This document shows, in pieces, positions 50,946 through 63,659 of a stretch of 64,000 nucleotides of DNA (its first letter is position 1; the number at the start of each line of letters is the position of its first letter). Location of the stretch: contig NC_035161.2 in assembly GCF_001659605.2 (NCBI RefSeq), forward strand, positions 30,117,691 through 30,181,690, given 5' to 3'. Source of the DNA: Manihot esculenta. Lineage: Eukaryota; Streptophyta; Magnoliopsida; Malpighiales; Euphorbiaceae. The notes beneath the pieces are model-generated. The model made no database searches. It was not told where the DNA came from and worked only from the letters and a program-made list of their open reading frames with translations. A program made the position numbers and the translations under genes.

Positions 50946-53837
50946 AACCAGACAGTTACACAATACATATGGTAACTAAAGGTAAAGATAAATTACAATA
51001 ACAATGACTCATAGCTACAACACTTCTTGCAGAAGCACTAAGGACATGTTTAAATCGGCCCCATGAGTGTAAAAATAGTTGAGAAAGACAAATTTGTTTG
51101 TAGTGAATTGTATGGAACTTCATCAAATTGTTCCTCCATATCTCTTTTTTTTTTTTTTTTTTGGCTCTTTTACCAATATGTTATGTAGTATATGTATTTT
51201 TTAAGGGGAAAAAACATATATTTTAGTAACATGTACTTTCTCTTAGTAATAAGAGTCTAATTTTTTTTTTTTATTGCTGTGAATGATGATTTTTTAAATA
51301 TTACTAAAATAAATAATTAATGATATTAAATTTCATTGATTTGGTATGATAATATTATCTCCATTTGATAATGCAACACCGATATGATATGATGACATTA
51401 TATCTTTTATGATTTGACATATTATATCATTATCGTGATGATGTAGCACCACATTATATACCATTATCAATGGCATTATTTTTTATGATAATATGATATT
51501 CTATTTAAACTTTATATCACTTAATATGGTACTAACTATCGTGTAATTATTGAGTATGTCATGTATTTTGAATTGACTGTAAAATAAAATTTAAATAATG
51601 AATATTAAAATAGTAAAATTTTAAAATATATGAAAAAATAAGGGAGAGGAAGAGACATAATGAATAACATATGTAAATAGAGCGGGAAAAAGACTTAAAA
51701 GGCTCAATTGCGAGCAGTGTCCCAACTTGCGAGGGAGGAGTAGTGGCTAGTGTTGCACGAGGGAGGAGTAGCGGCTTGCGTCACAAGGGAGATGATGAGA
51801 AAGAAGAAGATGATGCTGGAGGTGGCTGCAAATGGAGAGAGGCTAGGGAGAAAAGAGGCGGCTGCAAAAAATAAGATTTAGAGTTTTGTAATGTTGTTTA
51901 TATATGGTGACCGTTGGATTAAATTTTTCTTATGGATTTCGGTTATTTAATTAAATCAAACTGAAAATTGATATATTAATAAATCAATAATCGAATCAAA
52001 TTGAATATGTTAAATAATTGAATTGATCAGTTTGATTTGATTCGATTATTAATTAACAATAAAAAACTGCTAATCTTAATATTATAAATATATGATATGA
52101 AGTTTACATAGAATACCATATCATCATCTAAGATAACGTCACAATATAATATTCACATCATTTATATGGTATGCCATGTCATTATGAAATGTATCATTAT
52201 GTCAATAAATGACACATTATCATTATCATGCTATTGATAAAATTTAATTTATTTTGTTAATTATTTATCGTAACAGTGCTAAATAAATGGATTCATATGT
52301 TTTCGTTTACAATTAAAAAAAGTTTAGATCGTTGTGGTTAAAAGTGCAAAATTCTCCTTTTTTTATCATACTATCTAGCATTTAAAAACCAGTTAAGGAT
52401 AATAACGACAAAGATTAAACTCAAAACCTTTTAGTCTGAGTGAGGTAAGTGTTCCAGGCATATTGAGCAGTTATTATGCTTTATTTGTCTTCAAAACCTT
52501 TTTAAAATTAATTTTTATACTTTATTTGTCTTCAATATTTTTATAAAAAATAAATTTATTACTATTATGACTACTATTGTTATGCTTTTTATTTTTTATT
52601 AAACAAAATGTAAAGAATATTTATTTCAAAACACTATTTTATCTAATTTAAATATAATCTCTATAATTTTTTGTAATTATTGAGAAGGAAAAAATAATAT
52701 AATTGAAAAAAATATAACATTATTGAATTTAATATATGTGAAAATATTTATTTCAAAAGATTGTTTTATTAATTAAATAAAACTTTAAGTATTATATTAT
52801 AATTTATTTGCTAATTTTTTAAATTTAGTTTAGTATATTAGTTAAAATTGTGACTAATTTTAAAGTTTTGATTTTATTGATAAAAAATAAAGTTTAAGAT
52901 ATAAATATAATTTTTTTTTATAAATATTTGAATTATTTTATCCCATAACTCAAAAAAAATATATTTAAAATAGAAAATTTATTATTATTATATATTATTA
53001 TTATAACTTTTTTTTAACATATCTAATAATAACATTAAATATGCTCCTCATTATTTTATTTATTTATTTATTTATTTTATTAATGAACAACTTAACTTTT
53101 TTATTTTTTATAATTATACTTTCTACTTTTATATTTCAATAAATCTATCCCACTATTAATGACATTAATAATCGCATGTTAAAAATAAATTATTGGCCAA
53201 ATATATGTTATATTTGTCAAAAAAAAGTTTTGTTACATATGTTAAAAGTAAAAGATTTCAAGATTTTTTTTTTCATTAACTCTATATAATATTATTCTAT
53301 TATTTCTGTCAATTATAGCTTGAAATTAAAATATATATATATTTTTAAAAAAAATTATTCAAAAGATGAAATAAAATGATACCATATTCTCTTTTTTAAC
53401 TAATTTTGAATTTAAGTCATAAATATATAAAAAAAAATTTAAATTATAAAATCAGTGATTTGTCCCATAATATATCTACTTGACATAAATTCAAATTAGT
53501 ACAGAATGAAAACTTTAAATACCGGATACTAAGTAAAAAAAAAAAAAAAAAAAAGTAAATACTAGAGAGAGCGATTTTTACTTGCTACGATAATGAAGTG
53601 GTGTGGAACCGAACTTTACCATCTCCATTCTTGCTCCAATAAATATAAGAATCGAATGAAAAAGAGAAATTTTAAGAGTTTATAGTAATAGAAGAACGAA
53701 GAAGAAAATACATCATCAATCATTTATTAATTAGTAAACGCCAATATTCCATCAGCACGGAATAGTAAGATCAGAAAGAGATGACTGAATGAAGTGCCGA
53801 CGATGGCTATACTAATAAAATAAGCTAAGCACTATTA
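50946..53837. other. AT-rich intergenic region with repeat remnants
   Basis: No gene supported. Around 51330-51560 and 52080-52250 phrases like GATATGATAATATTATC and TATCATTATC recur, suggesting a degenerate dispersed repeat. 51900-52060 holds CGAATCAAATTGAAT-type words, as at 25950-26390. 51680-51890 is a G-rich patch with GAGGGAGGAGTAG twice. Poly-A occurs at 53536-53554. Confidence 0.5.
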
Positions 53838-54230
53838 CTAACAACCCTTTTTGTATATCCCGATGCAATCCTTGTTTATTGCATGTGGAATGCAATAGTT
53901 TTTTGCAGGGCCGCAGTTAAAATCTGGTTGATTTTTATTCAAACCCTTATAAGGATTTGAGTAAGCAGCAGCAGCGAGCTTTCCACTGAACTCGGAGTCC
54001 ATCATGAACTCAAAATCAACGTTTGCATCCCCTACGGAGAAGTGGTTGCCATCTGTGGCCTTTGGAACAGCAGCTCTGCAATTGCTTGTGCTCAGCAGAA
54101 TCAACACCACCACTGCCATGACTGACACTGATTCAGAGAAACACCTCATATTTTGTTTTGCCTCTATTTTCTTGTTATTTTCTGCTGCTGTGCTGTGCTG
54201 TGTAGCCATATTAAATAATAGGAGCTTCAC
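53838..54230 (-). CDS. Small secreted cysteine-rich peptide, copy 1
   Basis: The ORF is 130 aa; the shared core with copy 2 begins at the Met in NMRCFSES (about residue 28), so the real start may be there or at Met8. A hydrophobic signal segment (VSVMAVVVLILLSTSNCRA) ends at a plausible cleavage site. A Phe/Asp/Glu-rich phrase FEFMMDSEFSGKLAAAA follows, resembling the pre-domain of RALF-type precursors. The mature end has four cysteines, spaced C-x6-C-x8-C-x7-C in NCGPAKNYCIPH and KDCIGIYKKGC. RALF core motifs (YISYGAL) are absent, so I do not call it RALF. Copy 2 is at 63264-63596, same strand, and sequence similarity extends into the 3' flank. Role unknown; secreted signalling or defence is possible. 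Confidence 0.7.
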   Translation of the reverse strand: MKLLLFNMATQHSTAAENNKKIEAKQNMRCFSESVSVMAVVVLILLSTSNCRAAVPKATDGNHFSVGDANVDFEFMMDSEFSGKLAAAAYSNPYKGLNKNQPDFNCGPAKNYCIPHAINKDCIGIYKKGC

Positions 54231-54239
54231 GTGAGTTGT

Positions 54240-57200
54240 GGTTGTGTGAAAGCGACTTCACCAAACCAATTGATAGAAACATGCCGATAACTTTTTGTCT
54301 TCACTGTAAAATTATTCCTCTTTTAAAATAACTAGTTTGGCCTTTCATTCATCACATGTGGCATGTCATGTCATGTAATGTCTCTTCCAGCTTTATAAAT
54401 TCAAATTTTTATTTTACTAAAGATTTGATTTATATTAAAAATAAATTTATTGCTTTATTTTTTTACACAAATTACATATATACTCTTATTAATTCAAATT
54501 AACACTCTTATTTATATTAAAATTGGTAATTTGCAATTGGTTGGTTATAAGGATTTTTAGATAAAGGTGTTGTACATCTCTTAGCTATGTGTGTGCTGTC
54601 CATGTAGATAGTTTCTATCCCTATTCTTGTAGATATCTTATCCCTATTCGTCGGTGGTAATGCAAGTCTCTCGCGTTCAATTTATATATACACAATAAAA
54701 TATAATATGCCGAAATTTAAATCAGAAGAGTCTAAATTTATTCTTAAATTATATAATAAAAATAATAAAATTATTAAATTTTATTTTAATTTATTTTTAA
54801 ATTATTATAAACAAATTTTAAAAGTTCAAATGAGACCAAATAAAATGAGAAGAGTATAGTTCTACTTTTAATTAAATCTTGATAAGGGACATGAAATTTG
54901 ATATGTTTTATCTTAGAGTATAGTTTAGGGGTAAATATGGTATTTTAATTTTTTTAATTGAAATAATTTAACTTGTTATTTTTAGATTTATTTTTTTTAA
55001 ATTTAAAATTTATGAAATCCATAAAATAATATAACATTATTCATAAAACACTTTTTTTTTGAAATTTAAAATTTATTTTCTGAATTTAAATAATTTAATA
55101 TATAATTTTAATTGTATAAATAAATTAGCAACTAATTAAGATGATTAAAAAATATCACTTTTTAACTATAAAAATAGTTTATAAAATTAAATTAAATAAT
55201 GAATTAATAGTTTTTTAAAAAAATTAAGTAGAGATTTGGAGTTGAAATTTAAAAATGAGAAGCAAATTTTTTGAATTGAAAAAGAATTAAAAAAGAAGAT
55301 ACTAAATAGATAAAATTATATGAATATTAAATAATATAAATATTTAAGTTTGCTAACAATTTTTTTATAAAAAGACTAATGAATTTGATTTTATAAAATA
55401 TAAGATATTTCAATCGATTAATTTTAAAATAGAAATAAATTAATAAATTTTTTAATATTAATTTCTTTTTTTTTTTAAAAAATTCAGATTACTATAATCT
55501 TTTGCCAATGTATATATAAGACAATTCTAATTTAGACTGAATTTACAGTAACATCCATGATGGTATGATAGCCATAGACCCACCATGTGTTCTTCTTCTT
55601 CTTCTTCCACTTTTGCTGATAGCTCTCTGACCTTCTGTCCAGTAGCCTCTATACCAAATATATCTCAGTTTTTGTCTCTGCAATTTACATCCTCAAATTA
55701 CTTACATGGATAAAGATATTTATTAGCAAACTCATACATGGAAAAAAAAAAATAAATTTAGATAAAAGAAGAAATTTAATTGATATTCAGATGAATTAGG
55801 AACCTAAGTCATTGTATTGATTTTGCTCCTTGTGTATCTTGAATTCAAATCCAACTGCATTGATTCAGCTTGAAGTTTTAATAAAATTATAAATTAATTT
55901 GTGTCTGCTAAAATCCTTAGATTTAATAACCAAAGTGTCAAGTGGAGTTTGCCACTTTTTCTTTTTTGCTGAAAGAGTTGAATAGAAAAGTTACAAGGTT
56001 CAAAGCTAAAGATTAGCATCCAGACAAAGCCCCACAACTTGGCCCAAGAACAAGCAAAATCTTAGAGTTGCAGGGCTTTGACTTGAGAAGAATAAGGGAA
56101 CAGAGGCCTTGTAGCTAAGAGTCATTAGAAACACTTCATCCACCAAAGGGAGCATAGAACTAAGGATTCCTTTCTTAAAAGAGATGTCATACATGACACA
56201 AGAAAAACAAATCAAACCCAAAAGTACCCTAGAAGAGACTATCAACTCTAGCAGAGAAACTCCAGGTCATACGCAAAAAGAAAGAAGAAAAGCACAAACA
56301 GACGTAATTATGAGTTTATTTAATTATGCATATATAATTAGCTATTTATTAAATTCGATTGAAATATTCAAGATTGGTCTGATTTCAATTTAAAAATTTT
56401 AAACATTAAATTCTTTTTTTTCTAGATGATTTAATTTTAATTCAAATATTTAAATCATTTTGCTATGTCAATTATAAATTTATGCTGACATCTGTGTTTG
56501 AATTTTGTACTAGCAATTGTGGTTGGCTCGATCAATTGCTGCAACTAATTAGTTAATTCTTTTGGTTAATAATTAATTATACATTAAATTTTGTTAAATA
56601 TTAAAAAATATTTTGAAATGTCTTTTAAAAATAAAATAAAATAAAATTATAGTAATTAATTTATATATTATTATAATTTAAAGTGGACAACAATTTTAAA
56701 ATAATTAAAATAAATAAAAATGATAAAAAATAAAATAATTTTTAAAAATATTTTATTACGACTTTAGTTTCTAATTAATAAAAATTTAAAATTTTTAATG
56801 TGAAGGGCAATCATGACATATTCTCACAATTTTACTCTACATGCTGCAATTTAGCATAATTAGTTTGGCTTTTGGTGCTATTCTAGAGACGCAATTTTTC
56901 CAATTTTTTTTTAGGTCACAATCAATAGTCTAAATACTTATTATTACATAATTTGATTTTTTATTATATTTTTAACATTAAAAATAAATAAAAAACTATT
57001 TTATAAAAATAAAATATAAAAATATTTTAATAAATTTTTTAAAATATAAAAACCGATTTATCAATAACCATAATATTTAGAGATTAAATTATAAATTTAA
57101 GTATTTAAATGATCTGAAAAATTAAATTTTTAATTTTTTTAAATTCAATTAATATACATGCCACCAGATTAATCATACAATGCTTAAAAAAAAAGCAAAC

Positions 57201-58150
57201 ATGAATGAATTCTCATTAATGGATCCAATGTGCATTATTGATTTTTAGGTGGTTAACCCAACAAACCTATACATGAAAGCTTTCCCTTTTCTTTAATCTA
57301 TTTATTATAAATACACATTATTTTTATTTATTCTCATAATTTAATGGAATATAAATGCATTTAAATTTTAATTAATTAGTTTATTTAATCTCAATTAAAA
57401 TTCAATTTTTTAGTCATTATATTATTATAAAAAACTGCCATACAAAATCAAAAAAATTAAAAAGAAAAAAGATATCACTAGAATTTTCTCTTAAATATAT
57501 TTCATTTCAGTATATGTATAATTACGGAAAATTTTTAATTAAAGTGGATTTTATATATTTCTTTTATGAATGACTCTTTGAAACTATTTCCCGTAGGCAA
57601 AGGGTTGGATACTGCACAGTTTAATTGTTTTTACATGAACATGGAAAGCTCCAGTTTTCTCTTTTGCCAAATTAGAATCAGCAGATGAGACAGAGAAGGA
57701 AAGGCCGCAAATGGCATATATTTGCTCTAATTCCCAATTCCACACATGTTTTTTTTCAAGCAGTCTTTTACTTTTTCTAACAATCAAGGACAACCGTAAT
57801 CAATGCCTAAACTTTCCTTTTTTCTTTTTGTTTTTTGAAAAATAAAGGCCTGAACTTTCATTATTTTCTTGACCAACTTATACAGAACGCGTGAAAGAGA
57901 GAGAATATATGGACATTGCCCTTTAAAGCTTTTGTTGAAATTTAATCTTTAGGGAGAAAATGGTCATCGGAGTTGGAAACAAGGAAAGAAGGTGGTGGAT
58001 TCCGCAACTTCTTTATTTATCTTGAACTTGTTTAGCCATTCTCTTTGGGTGACAGTACAATATCATATTACAAAAAACCCAAGAAGGACAAGCCATTTTG
58101 CTTTATGTAGATTTGTTCAATTTAGCAGAAGTATTTGTTCCTTGAAGAAG
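54240..58150. other. AT-rich intergenic region upstream of the PHO1-like gene
   Basis: No gene supported. A CT/TTC-rich patch is at 55590-55610. ORFs at 56006-56245 (minus), 56184-56393 and 57584-57793 (minus) have no motif. 57880-58150 is the probable leader of the PHO1-like gene; an in-frame ATG at 57992 precedes the conserved start. Confidence 0.55.
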
Positions 58151-61100
58151 ATGAAGTTTGGGAAAGAATTCGCGGCCCAGATGGTGCAGGAATGGCAAGA
58201 AGCATATATGGATTATAACTATCTGAAGACAATTTTAAAAGATGTCCTGCATTTCAGACAGAGAAACTCTCCATCTGCCCCGGCGGCTGCAGCAACCTCA
58301 AAAGGTTCTTTGAAGAGAAGGGTATCTCTCTATAGAGCCTTCAGTGGCCTAACAAGCCGATATAGAGGCTCTCCGAGAAAGAACATCAATGAAGACGAAG
58401 TGATATTAACAAGCGCAGTGAAAGAAGAGGGAGGAGAAGGCCGTTATCAGACCATGTTTATGAATGCATCAGAGGAAGGAGGAGAATATGAGCTTATGTT
58501 CTTTAGGAGGCTTGATGATGAGTTCAATAAGGTGGTTAATTTTTACAAGAAAAAAGTCGAAGAAGTAATGGCAGAGGCAGAGGATTTGACTAGGCAAATG
58601 GATGCGTTGATTGCGCTAAGGATCAAAGTGGAGAATCCAGAGCTTGGAGGAACAAAAATGGAGAATGTCGGAATTTCCTTGAATTCGGTGTCAATTGTTC
58701 ATCCTATCAATGGAGGAACTAGAACCCCAGGTTAGGGAAAATCCAAGTTATGTTTACTTAGATGTGTTTCGACTTCGATTATGTATCTAAATTTACATAA
58801 ATTTTCCATTTCAAGAATGGTCGCAAATGGAGGTGATTCCAGAAGTTGAGATGAGCACTGAAGCAAATTCAGTTAATGATAAAAGAGGCAGCGATGATGA
58901 AAGTTCTGCATCCAGTAGGCAGAGCAAAGCCAAGCATGGCATTTTGGGATTTGAACCGGCTTCGTTAGAAGTTCTAGATCGTGTGAAGATCAATATTGAG
59001 CCTGAAACTCCTGTATCTACAATGAAAAATATCACTGCAAGTTCCAAATCAGATTTGTCCTATAGCAAGGAAGAACTGAGGAAAGCCGAGGGACTAATGG
59101 CTCGGGCTTTTATTGTATTTTACCAAAAGCTTCGACTTCTGAAAAGCTATTGGTAATGCGTTGTGCTCCTGGAGTTCTACTGAGTTTTATTTAGTATAAC
59201 TGACCCTTTTGCTGAATTATGTTGCAGCTTCTTGAACCAATTAGCATTCTCCAAGATCATGAAAAAATATGACAAGGTACTAGAACTTCTGATTTTTGAC
59301 ATAAACTCTCAGCTGCAAGTTTCAAATAGATTTTACTAATTTGTGTTAAATGCAGATCACTTCAAGGAATGCGTCGAAAGCTTACCTAAATATGGTGGAT
59401 GCTTCTTATCTGGGAAGCTCTGAAGAGGTGAGGCAAATAGTTCATTTATGGAATGAGTTACTCTGGACACTCTCAACGCTTGTGTCTGAAAAATATTTTT
59501 CCCTGCAGGTCACTAAGCTCATGGAGAGGGTGGAGGCTACCTTCATTAAGCACTTTGCAAATGGGAATCATAGAAAAGGGATGAACACTTTAAGACCAAA
59601 AGCTAAAAGGGAAAAGCACAGAACTACATTCTCGTTGGGTAAGATCAGAACTACATTCCTCGTGTTGGTTTTTAGGAGGAGGAGAATAAGAGATGTGAAT
59701 GAGACTGAATTGCATACAAATTTATTGATCATACTGCTATTTATAGCGCCAAATAGTTCTTTATCAGACATATGCCTGCAGGTTTCTTCTCTGGCTGCTC
59801 TTTCGCACTTGTGGTTGCAGTCATTGTGCTCATACATGCAAGAGATGTCCTCAACAGTCCAGGAGGTCCAAAGTATATGGAAAACATATTTCCACTCTAC
59901 TCGTAAGTACTCTAGAAGCACTTTTGAGATTCTTGGATGTTCCATGTTCTTTGTTGTTTGATGTTAAAAATTTGTTTCTCCCTATTGCAGGTTCTTTGGG
60001 TTCATAGTCCTGCACATGCTACTGTATGCTGCAAATATATACTTCTGGAAACGTTACAGGGTCAATTATACATTCATATTCGGCTTCAAGCAAGGAACAG
60101 AATTGGGTTACAGAGATGTCTTACTTCTTGGTTCTGGTCTGGCAGTGCTCACATTAGGTGGTGTCCTCTCAAATTTGGATATGGAGATGGACCCAAGAAC
60201 AAGAGACTTCAAAGCAGCTACTGAATTAATCCCTTTGGGTCTACTCACGGTAGTCTTCTATACTCAGTGCTTGAATCATCATCTCTATTGATCAAATACA
60301 CATTTGCCTGTTAAACCTGAACTGTGTTTCAAAATTCAATGCAGCTTGTGCTTCTGATAACATTCTGCCCTTTCAATATAATGTACCGGTCAAGTCGCTT
60401 CTTCCTGATCCAATGTGCTCTTCATTGTCTACTTGCTCCTCTTTATAAGGTAACAAGAATTGAAAGAGTTCCAGAAACATAACAGTAAATTTCAGGCAGA
60501 GAGATCCTCATATTGTTCCTTTTATGTTTCTGTAGGTTACCCTTCCTGATTTTTTCTTGGCAGATCAGCTTACTAGCCAGGTTTGACATAGTTATTACGT
60601 CATAACATGTTAATTTCTTGAGCTTCATTCAATTTTTCTTTTTCAAATTTGAGCTGTATTCACTACTGAATTTCAGGTGCAAGCTTTCAGAAATTTGGAA
60701 TTCTACATTTGCTACTATGGTTGGGGAGACTTCAAAAGGAGGTCAAATAAATGCATTGAAAGCAAAGTTTTTGAAAGTTTCTATTTTGTTGTAGCAATTA
60801 TTCCATATTGGATCCGCTTCCTTCAGGTAAATGTTTCTTTCAACCACAATTCTTTTCTGATGTGTCCCTTTTTCTTATTCAACAATGGAGCTCACAAAAT
60901 TCTATAATATTTTAGTGTCTTCGCAGATTTTTTGAAGAAAAAGACTCTATGCAAATCTATAATTCAGTAAAATACTTGTCAACAATTGTTGCAGTTGCCT
61001 TGAGGACATGTTATGATCTGAAAAGGGGAATGACTTGGAAGATCTTGGCTGCAGCCACCTCAGGATTTGCAACTATTATTAGCACATACTGGGACATTGT

Positions 61101-61928
61101 AATAGACTGGGGCCTTCTGCGACGAAATTCAAGAAATCCATGGCTTAGAGATAAGCTTGTGATACCAAATAAAAGTGTTTACTTTGTGGCAATGGTAAGA
61201 AAACATGTGAATTATTTTCCTAGTGGACATAGTTGCAGCCTTCCTAAGTAACAAAAACTTGTGGTAAATGGCAGGGGCTGAATGTTGTGCTGAGACTTGC
61301 TTGGATGCAGACAGTGTTGGGCTTTAGACAAGCACCTTTCTTGCATAGGACAGCATTAACTGCAATTGTTGCCTGCCTGGAGATAATTCGGCGTGGCATC
61401 TGGAATTTCTTCAGGTAAATATGACTCCTCCAAGTCTTTAATGCCTTCATTTTCTGATAAATTAGCTGCTACCCACTAACCAGAATACTTAAAAAGGAAG
61501 AAACTTGTTTTGACTTGCATTTCCTGCAAAATCTCTAACTTCAATGGTGAATGGCCTAATTTCTTTAAGCAGGTGGGAGGGTGGGGTAGCTCTGACAGAT
61601 AAATCTGCACTTCATTTCAAAACCGTATTAGTAAAATAAAATTGATAAATATGATAATTTACTACTACTATAATGCTCTAGCCATGTTCAGCTTTATTTG
61701 TTTTGTGGTTTATTTTGTTTTTTTGTTTTATATAATTTACATATTCTGTCATTATATCAGTTATTTTAATTAATAAAAAAAAGTTGATCGATGACTGGTA
61801 TTTTTTTTTTTTTAATTTTATGGAACAGATTGGAGAATGAGCACTTGAACAATGTTGGCAAGTATAGGGCTTTTAAGTCAGTACCCTTACCTTTCTACTA
61901 TGAAGATGATGAAGACAAGAGTATATGA
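58151..61928 (+). CDS. PHO1-like: PHO1-family phosphate exporter (SPX and EXS domains)
   Basis: Thirteen exons: 58151-58730, 58816-59152, 59228-59276, 59356-59427, 59509-59638, 59782-59902, 59991-60249, 60345-60449, 60536-60580, 60677-60826, 60916-61194, 61275-61414 and 61829-61928. They join in frame to 2367 nt, 788 aa, normal for the family. The start [19 protein letters not shown] is the conserved SPX N-terminus, and YNYLKTILK carries the lysines that bind inositol pyrophosphates. SPX continues to about residue 335 ([19 protein letters not shown] and [19 protein letters not shown]). Several membrane segments follow ([38 protein letters not shown]). The C-terminal EXS domain contains [26 protein letters not shown] and [21 protein letters not shown]1 proteins export phosphate across endomembranes or plasma membrane for xylem loading. 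Similarity looks closer to PHO1;H members than to PHO1 itself, with low certainty. The upstream in-frame ATG at 57992 lacks conservation. Confidence 0.95.
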
Positions 61929-62955
61929 TTATAATGTTTAGGATTGAAAACCTTTGAATCCATACCCACAATTTTTTTTCCCCTCTTTCTGTTTTCTATA
62001 TATATATATATATATATATGTACAGAATTCAGAGTGAAAGAGAAATGCGAAGATAGAGAGAAGAAGAAGAAGAAAACAATATGATCATAAGCAGAAATGT
62101 AAAGACATGGAACCTTTTGTTATGTGGATGCTTGTAGTTTAGGAATTGTCCTCTGTTTCTTCTTTTATTTTTCCACTTGTATCGCTGGTGACATTTGCAA
62201 CTCTTGCAGAGTTTAGCACAACTACAGTTCTGTACAAGTAGATAATTTGGACAAACTATAGGGACCTGATAATAATTTACCAAAAAAAAAAAACACTAGA
62301 ATTTAATTTACAGCTTATAAACTGCTGCAGAAAGCATTATTCAGTTTCATAATTACTGTTTGATAAGATAAATCTTTGTTTTCATAAAAAGAGAACAATA
62401 AGAGGCAGCATATCACATATATTTTGTTTTTATATAATTATAAGTAATTTAAAAAATAATAAACTATAATTTATGGTATAAAATTAATAAACTATAATGA
62501 GATATTTGATGAGGGTATGTTAAATTCTTACTTGTCGTTTTTTGAAATGTGAATTGAGGGAGTAGAATATGAGATCCCTCAAATTTACTCATGTATCTAT
62601 CATCAGACTAAACTTATGAGTGTTGTCTTTTGTTTTCCACAAAATTGATATGAATATATATATAGTTTAATTAGATTAAATTTTTTCCATAAAATTGATA
62701 TGAATATATATATATAGTTTAATTAAATAACATTAATTTAAGATAGTGTATGATTTTTTTTAATGGATATGAATAAATGCCAATATTTGGGCAGCACTCA
62801 GCAGAATTAATCATTATTGTCTTTGACATTATTTAAAATAATCCAGTAAAATATGTTATGCTTATAAAAAATTCATCTGTACGGAATAGTAAGAGGGGGA
62901 GAGAGATGGCTGAAGCACTGACGATCACTATACTGATCAAATAAGCTAACTATTA
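61929..62955. other. PHO1-like 3' UTR and AT-rich spacer
   Basis: Contains a (TA)n run at about 61998-62019 and a duplicated phrase CCATAAAATTGATATGAATA (about 62638 and 62687). No gene supported; the minus-strand ORF at 62029-62283 has no motif. Confidence 0.55.
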
Positions 62956-63082
62956 CTAATTACGACACACCGATTGTAAGTCCCACGGTAAATCATTTTT
63001 TCCGGTAAGGCAATAGCCTTTGCCACGGCCGCAACCAAAAGCTAGTTTATTTTATCCAAAGAGTCTCATAAGCATTTGTACT
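62956..63082 (-). pseudogene. Broken third copy of the cysteine-rich peptide gene
   Basis: The minus strand matches only the C-terminal third of copy 2: a segment like STNAYET, then a frame break and stop, then CGRGKGYCL in another frame, ending at a stop near 62956. The N-terminal part and signal peptide are absent. It abuts sequence that corresponds to the 3' flank of copy 2, so it is a truncated tandem duplicate. Confidence 0.75.
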
Positions 63083-63263
63083 AAATATAAGAGTTGGATG
63101 AAAAATACAAATTGATTCAGAGAAATTTTAAAAGTTTGTAGCAGTAATAGAAGAAGAAGACATCATCGATCATTTATTACTTAGTAAAGGCCAACATTTC
63201 ATCTGGAATAATAAGAGACAGAGATGGCTGAAGCGCCGGTGTTGGCTATGCTAGTAAAATAAG

Positions 63264-63596
63264 CTAAACATTGCGAGTCCGACAGTAAGTCCCGCGGCAA
63301 TCCTTATTGTTTGGAGGTGGAAGGCAGTAGCCTTTGCCACGGCCGCAATTAAAAACTGCTTTACTTTCATCCAAAGAGTCAAAAGCATTTGTACTACCAG
63401 CAGCAGCAAGCATTCTACTGAACTCGGAGTCCATCATGAACTCAACATCCAAGTTTGTATCCCCTACGGAGAAGTGGTTGGCATCCGCGGCCATTGGAAC
63501 CGCAGCTCTGCAAGGGCTTGTGCGTAGCAGAATCAGCACCAACACTGCTATGACCGACACTGATTCACAGGAAAACCTCATATTCTGCCTCTCCAC
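63264..63596 (-). CDS. Small secreted cysteine-rich peptide, copy 2
   Basis: A 110-aa ORF (MERQNMRFSCESVS at the start). It has a hydrophobic signal segment (VIAVLVLILLRTSPCRA), the conserved ANHFSVGDTNLDVEFMMDSE stretch, and a C-terminal region with four cysteines: NCGRGKGYCLPP and KDCRGTYCRTRN, spaced C-x6-C-x8-C-x4-C. The last spacing differs from copy 1 (x7). The overall pattern is that of a small secreted precursor; the mature peptide would be about 25-35 residues. Start choice is uncertain between Met1 and Met6. The shared upstream phrase GAGTTGTGGTTGTGTGAAAG occurs before both copies (63673 and 54233), so the duplication included promoter sequence. Confidence 0.72.
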   Translation of the reverse strand: MERQNMRFSCESVSVIAVLVLILLRTSPCRAAVPMAADANHFSVGDTNLDVEFMMDSEFSRMLAAAGSTNAFDSLDESKAVFNCGRGKGYCLPPPNNKDCRGTYCRTRNV

Positions 63597-63659
63597 AAGC
63601 CTTTCCCTTGTTGCTTATTATTTTCTGTAGCTGTGCTGTGCAAGTCATATAATTGATGA

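Noticed and set aside
53838..54230. Calling the peptides RALF
   Set aside because: The MMDSEF stretch is reminiscent of RALF precursors, but the YISYGAL core and the RALF cysteine spacing are absent.
57992..58150. Upstream in-frame extension of the PHO1-like protein
   Set aside because: SPX domains of this family start at MKFGKEF; the upstream residues show no conservation or domain and fit a 5' UTR.
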